5,565 nt of DNA from Acidobacteriaceae bacterium. GTDB taxonomy: Bacteria > Acidobacteriota > Terriglobia > Terriglobales > Acidobacteriaceae. Positions 4,730 through 5,565 of the stretch are shown piece after piece; position 1 is the first letter of the stretch; each line of letters begins with the position of its first letter. The notes beneath the pieces are model-generated. The model worked only from the letters and a program-made list of their open reading frames with translations. It was not told where the DNA came from and ran no database searches. Location of the stretch: NCBI GenBank assembly GCA_003140655.1, contig PLKR01000181.1, positions 1 through 5,565 on the forward strand, read 5' to 3'. Position numbers and translations under genes: made by a program.

Positions 4730-5565
4730 ATGCCTGACCAACGTTCCCGCACCGTGCTCTGGATTCTGATTGGAGGAGGAGCATTCTTCCTCTTTGTGCT
4801 GGCAGTGTTTTCGCTGGTTTACCTGACGCTGCATGCAGGCAGCAGTCAAACTGGATTTAGCGGTTTTGGCGACCGCATCGGCGTGGTGGACCTTGATGGC
4901 GTTATTCTCTCGCCGCAGCCTGTAGTCGGCCAACTGAAGAAGTTTGCCGACGACTCTTCGATTAAAGCTATCATCCTGCACGTGAACTCGCCCGGCGGCG
5001 GCGTGGCTGCGTCGGAAGAGATCTATCGTGAGGTCAAGCGAATCAACCAGGAGAAGAAGAAGCGCGTCGTGGTTTCCATCGAAACCGTGGGCGCCAGCGG
5101 CGCGTACTACATCGCGTCAGCCTCGAATAAGATCTATGCCGACCAGGGCAGCATCGTGGGCTCGATCGGCGTCATCGCCGAGTGGGTGAACTATGGCGAC
5201 CTGCTGAAGTGGGCCAAGCTGAAAAATGTCGTGTTCAAGACCGGCGAGTTCAAGGACACGGGGAACCCAGCCCGTGAACTCACACCCGCGGAGCAGGCCT
5301 ACATGCAGTCGCTGATCGACAACATGTTTGGACAGTTCGTTCAGGCAGTGGCCGACGGGCGCGGCATGAAGTTCGACGACGTGAAAGCCATTGCCGACGG
5401 TAAGGTGTGGACCGGCAAGGAAGCTCTATCCATGAAGCTGATTGACAACGTGGGCGACTTTGAAGCCGTGGTCAACGACACGGCGAAATCGGTAGGCATT
5501 TCCGGGGAACCGACGCTGGTGCACCCGGAGAAAGATCGCCGAACACTGCTCGATCTGATGCTGGG
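4730..5565 (+). CDS. sppA: Signal peptide peptidase SppA, short form (3' end outside window)
   Basis: The first 278 codons of a membrane-anchored serine protease (family S49) that degrades signal peptides left in the membrane after export. The frame stays open to the window edge. Residues 1-8 (MPDQRSRT) are polar, and residues 9-34 form one transmembrane anchor. The protease domain follows: GVVDLDGVI (51-59), HVNSPGGGV (84-92) forming the oxyanion-side loop, ETVGASGAYYIAS (118-130) with predicted nucleophile Ser123, and GSIGVI (144-149). Lys175 in TGEFKDTGNP is the predicted general base; the 52-residue Ser-Lys spacing equals that of the Bacillus subtilis enzyme (Ser147/Lys199). GKVWTGKEAL (224-233) is the usual C-terminal signature. 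With one protease domain this is the short, Bacillus-type form and not the duplicated E. coli type. Perhaps 20-60 residues are missing at the end. It may share a transcript with the kinase and glucanase genes. Confidence 0.93.
   Translation, partial: MPDQRSRTVLWILIGGGAFFLFVLAVFSLVYLTLHAGSSQTGFSGFGDRIGVVDLDGVILSPQPVVGQLKKFADDSSIKAIILHVNSPGGGVAASEEIYREVKRINQEKKKRVVVSIETVGASGAYYIASASNKIYADQGSIVGSIGVIAEWVNYGDLLKWAKLKNVVFKTGEFKDTGNPARELTPAEQAYMQSLIDNMFGQFVQAVADGRGMKFDDVKAIADGKVWTGKEALSMKLIDNVGDFEAVVNDTAKSVGISGEPTLVHPEKDRRTLLDLML

Noticed and set aside
3845..4981. Minus-strand open frames opposite the glucanase and sppA (3845-4354 and 4361-4981)
   Set aside because: The plus strand carries full GH16 and SppA motifs across both ranges. 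The antisense products have no recognisable domain, signal or ribosome-binding site.

Overview
The window looks like a chromosomal segment of a moderately GC-rich bacterium, most probably an acidobacterium (Acidobacteriota, Terriglobia/Koribacter-like). That assignment is inferred from the large lipoprotein combining Ig-like repeats with a PQQ-type beta-propeller, from a diacylglycerol-kinase-like protein of unusual form, and from a hairpin-containing intergenic repeat of a type I associate with that phylum. No RNA gene, insertion sequence, CRISPR array, integrase or phage gene was seen.

Layout. (1) Positions 2-445, plus strand: the C-terminal third of tyrosyl-tRNA synthetase, ending in an S4 RNA-binding domain. 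(2) Positions 446-562: a convergent intergenic gap filled mostly by a REP-like repeat with a perfect 12-bp hairpin, which may also end transcription from both sides. (3) Positions 563-2743, minus strand: a 726-residue exported lipoprotein with two near-identical Ig-like domains followed by a beta-propeller. (4) Positions 2744-2930: a divergent intergenic region with a Shine-Dalgarno sequence and a perfect 19-bp palindrome on the lipoprotein side, and nested small dyads on the other side. (5) Positions 2931-4687, plus strand: a diacylglycerol/lipid-kinase-family gene translationally coupled (ATGA overlap) to a secreted GH16 beta-glucanase. (6) Positions 4730-5565, plus strand: the start of sppA, a membrane-anchored signal peptide peptidase, cut by the window end. 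It has no stop codon inside the window but is clearly coding.

How the genes fit together. Apart from tyrS the products share an envelope theme: a surface or periplasmic lipoprotein, a lipid-phosphorylating enzyme, an exported glucanase and a membrane peptidase that clears signal peptides. The three plus-strand genes from 2931 could form one transcript, although sppA has a candidate promoter of its own directly upstream. No known gene system (defence, secretion, biosynthetic cluster) is evident. The most noteworthy items are the palindromic operator candidate, the apparent repeat-derived in-frame insertion inside the kinase gene, and the lipid kinase/glucanase coupling.
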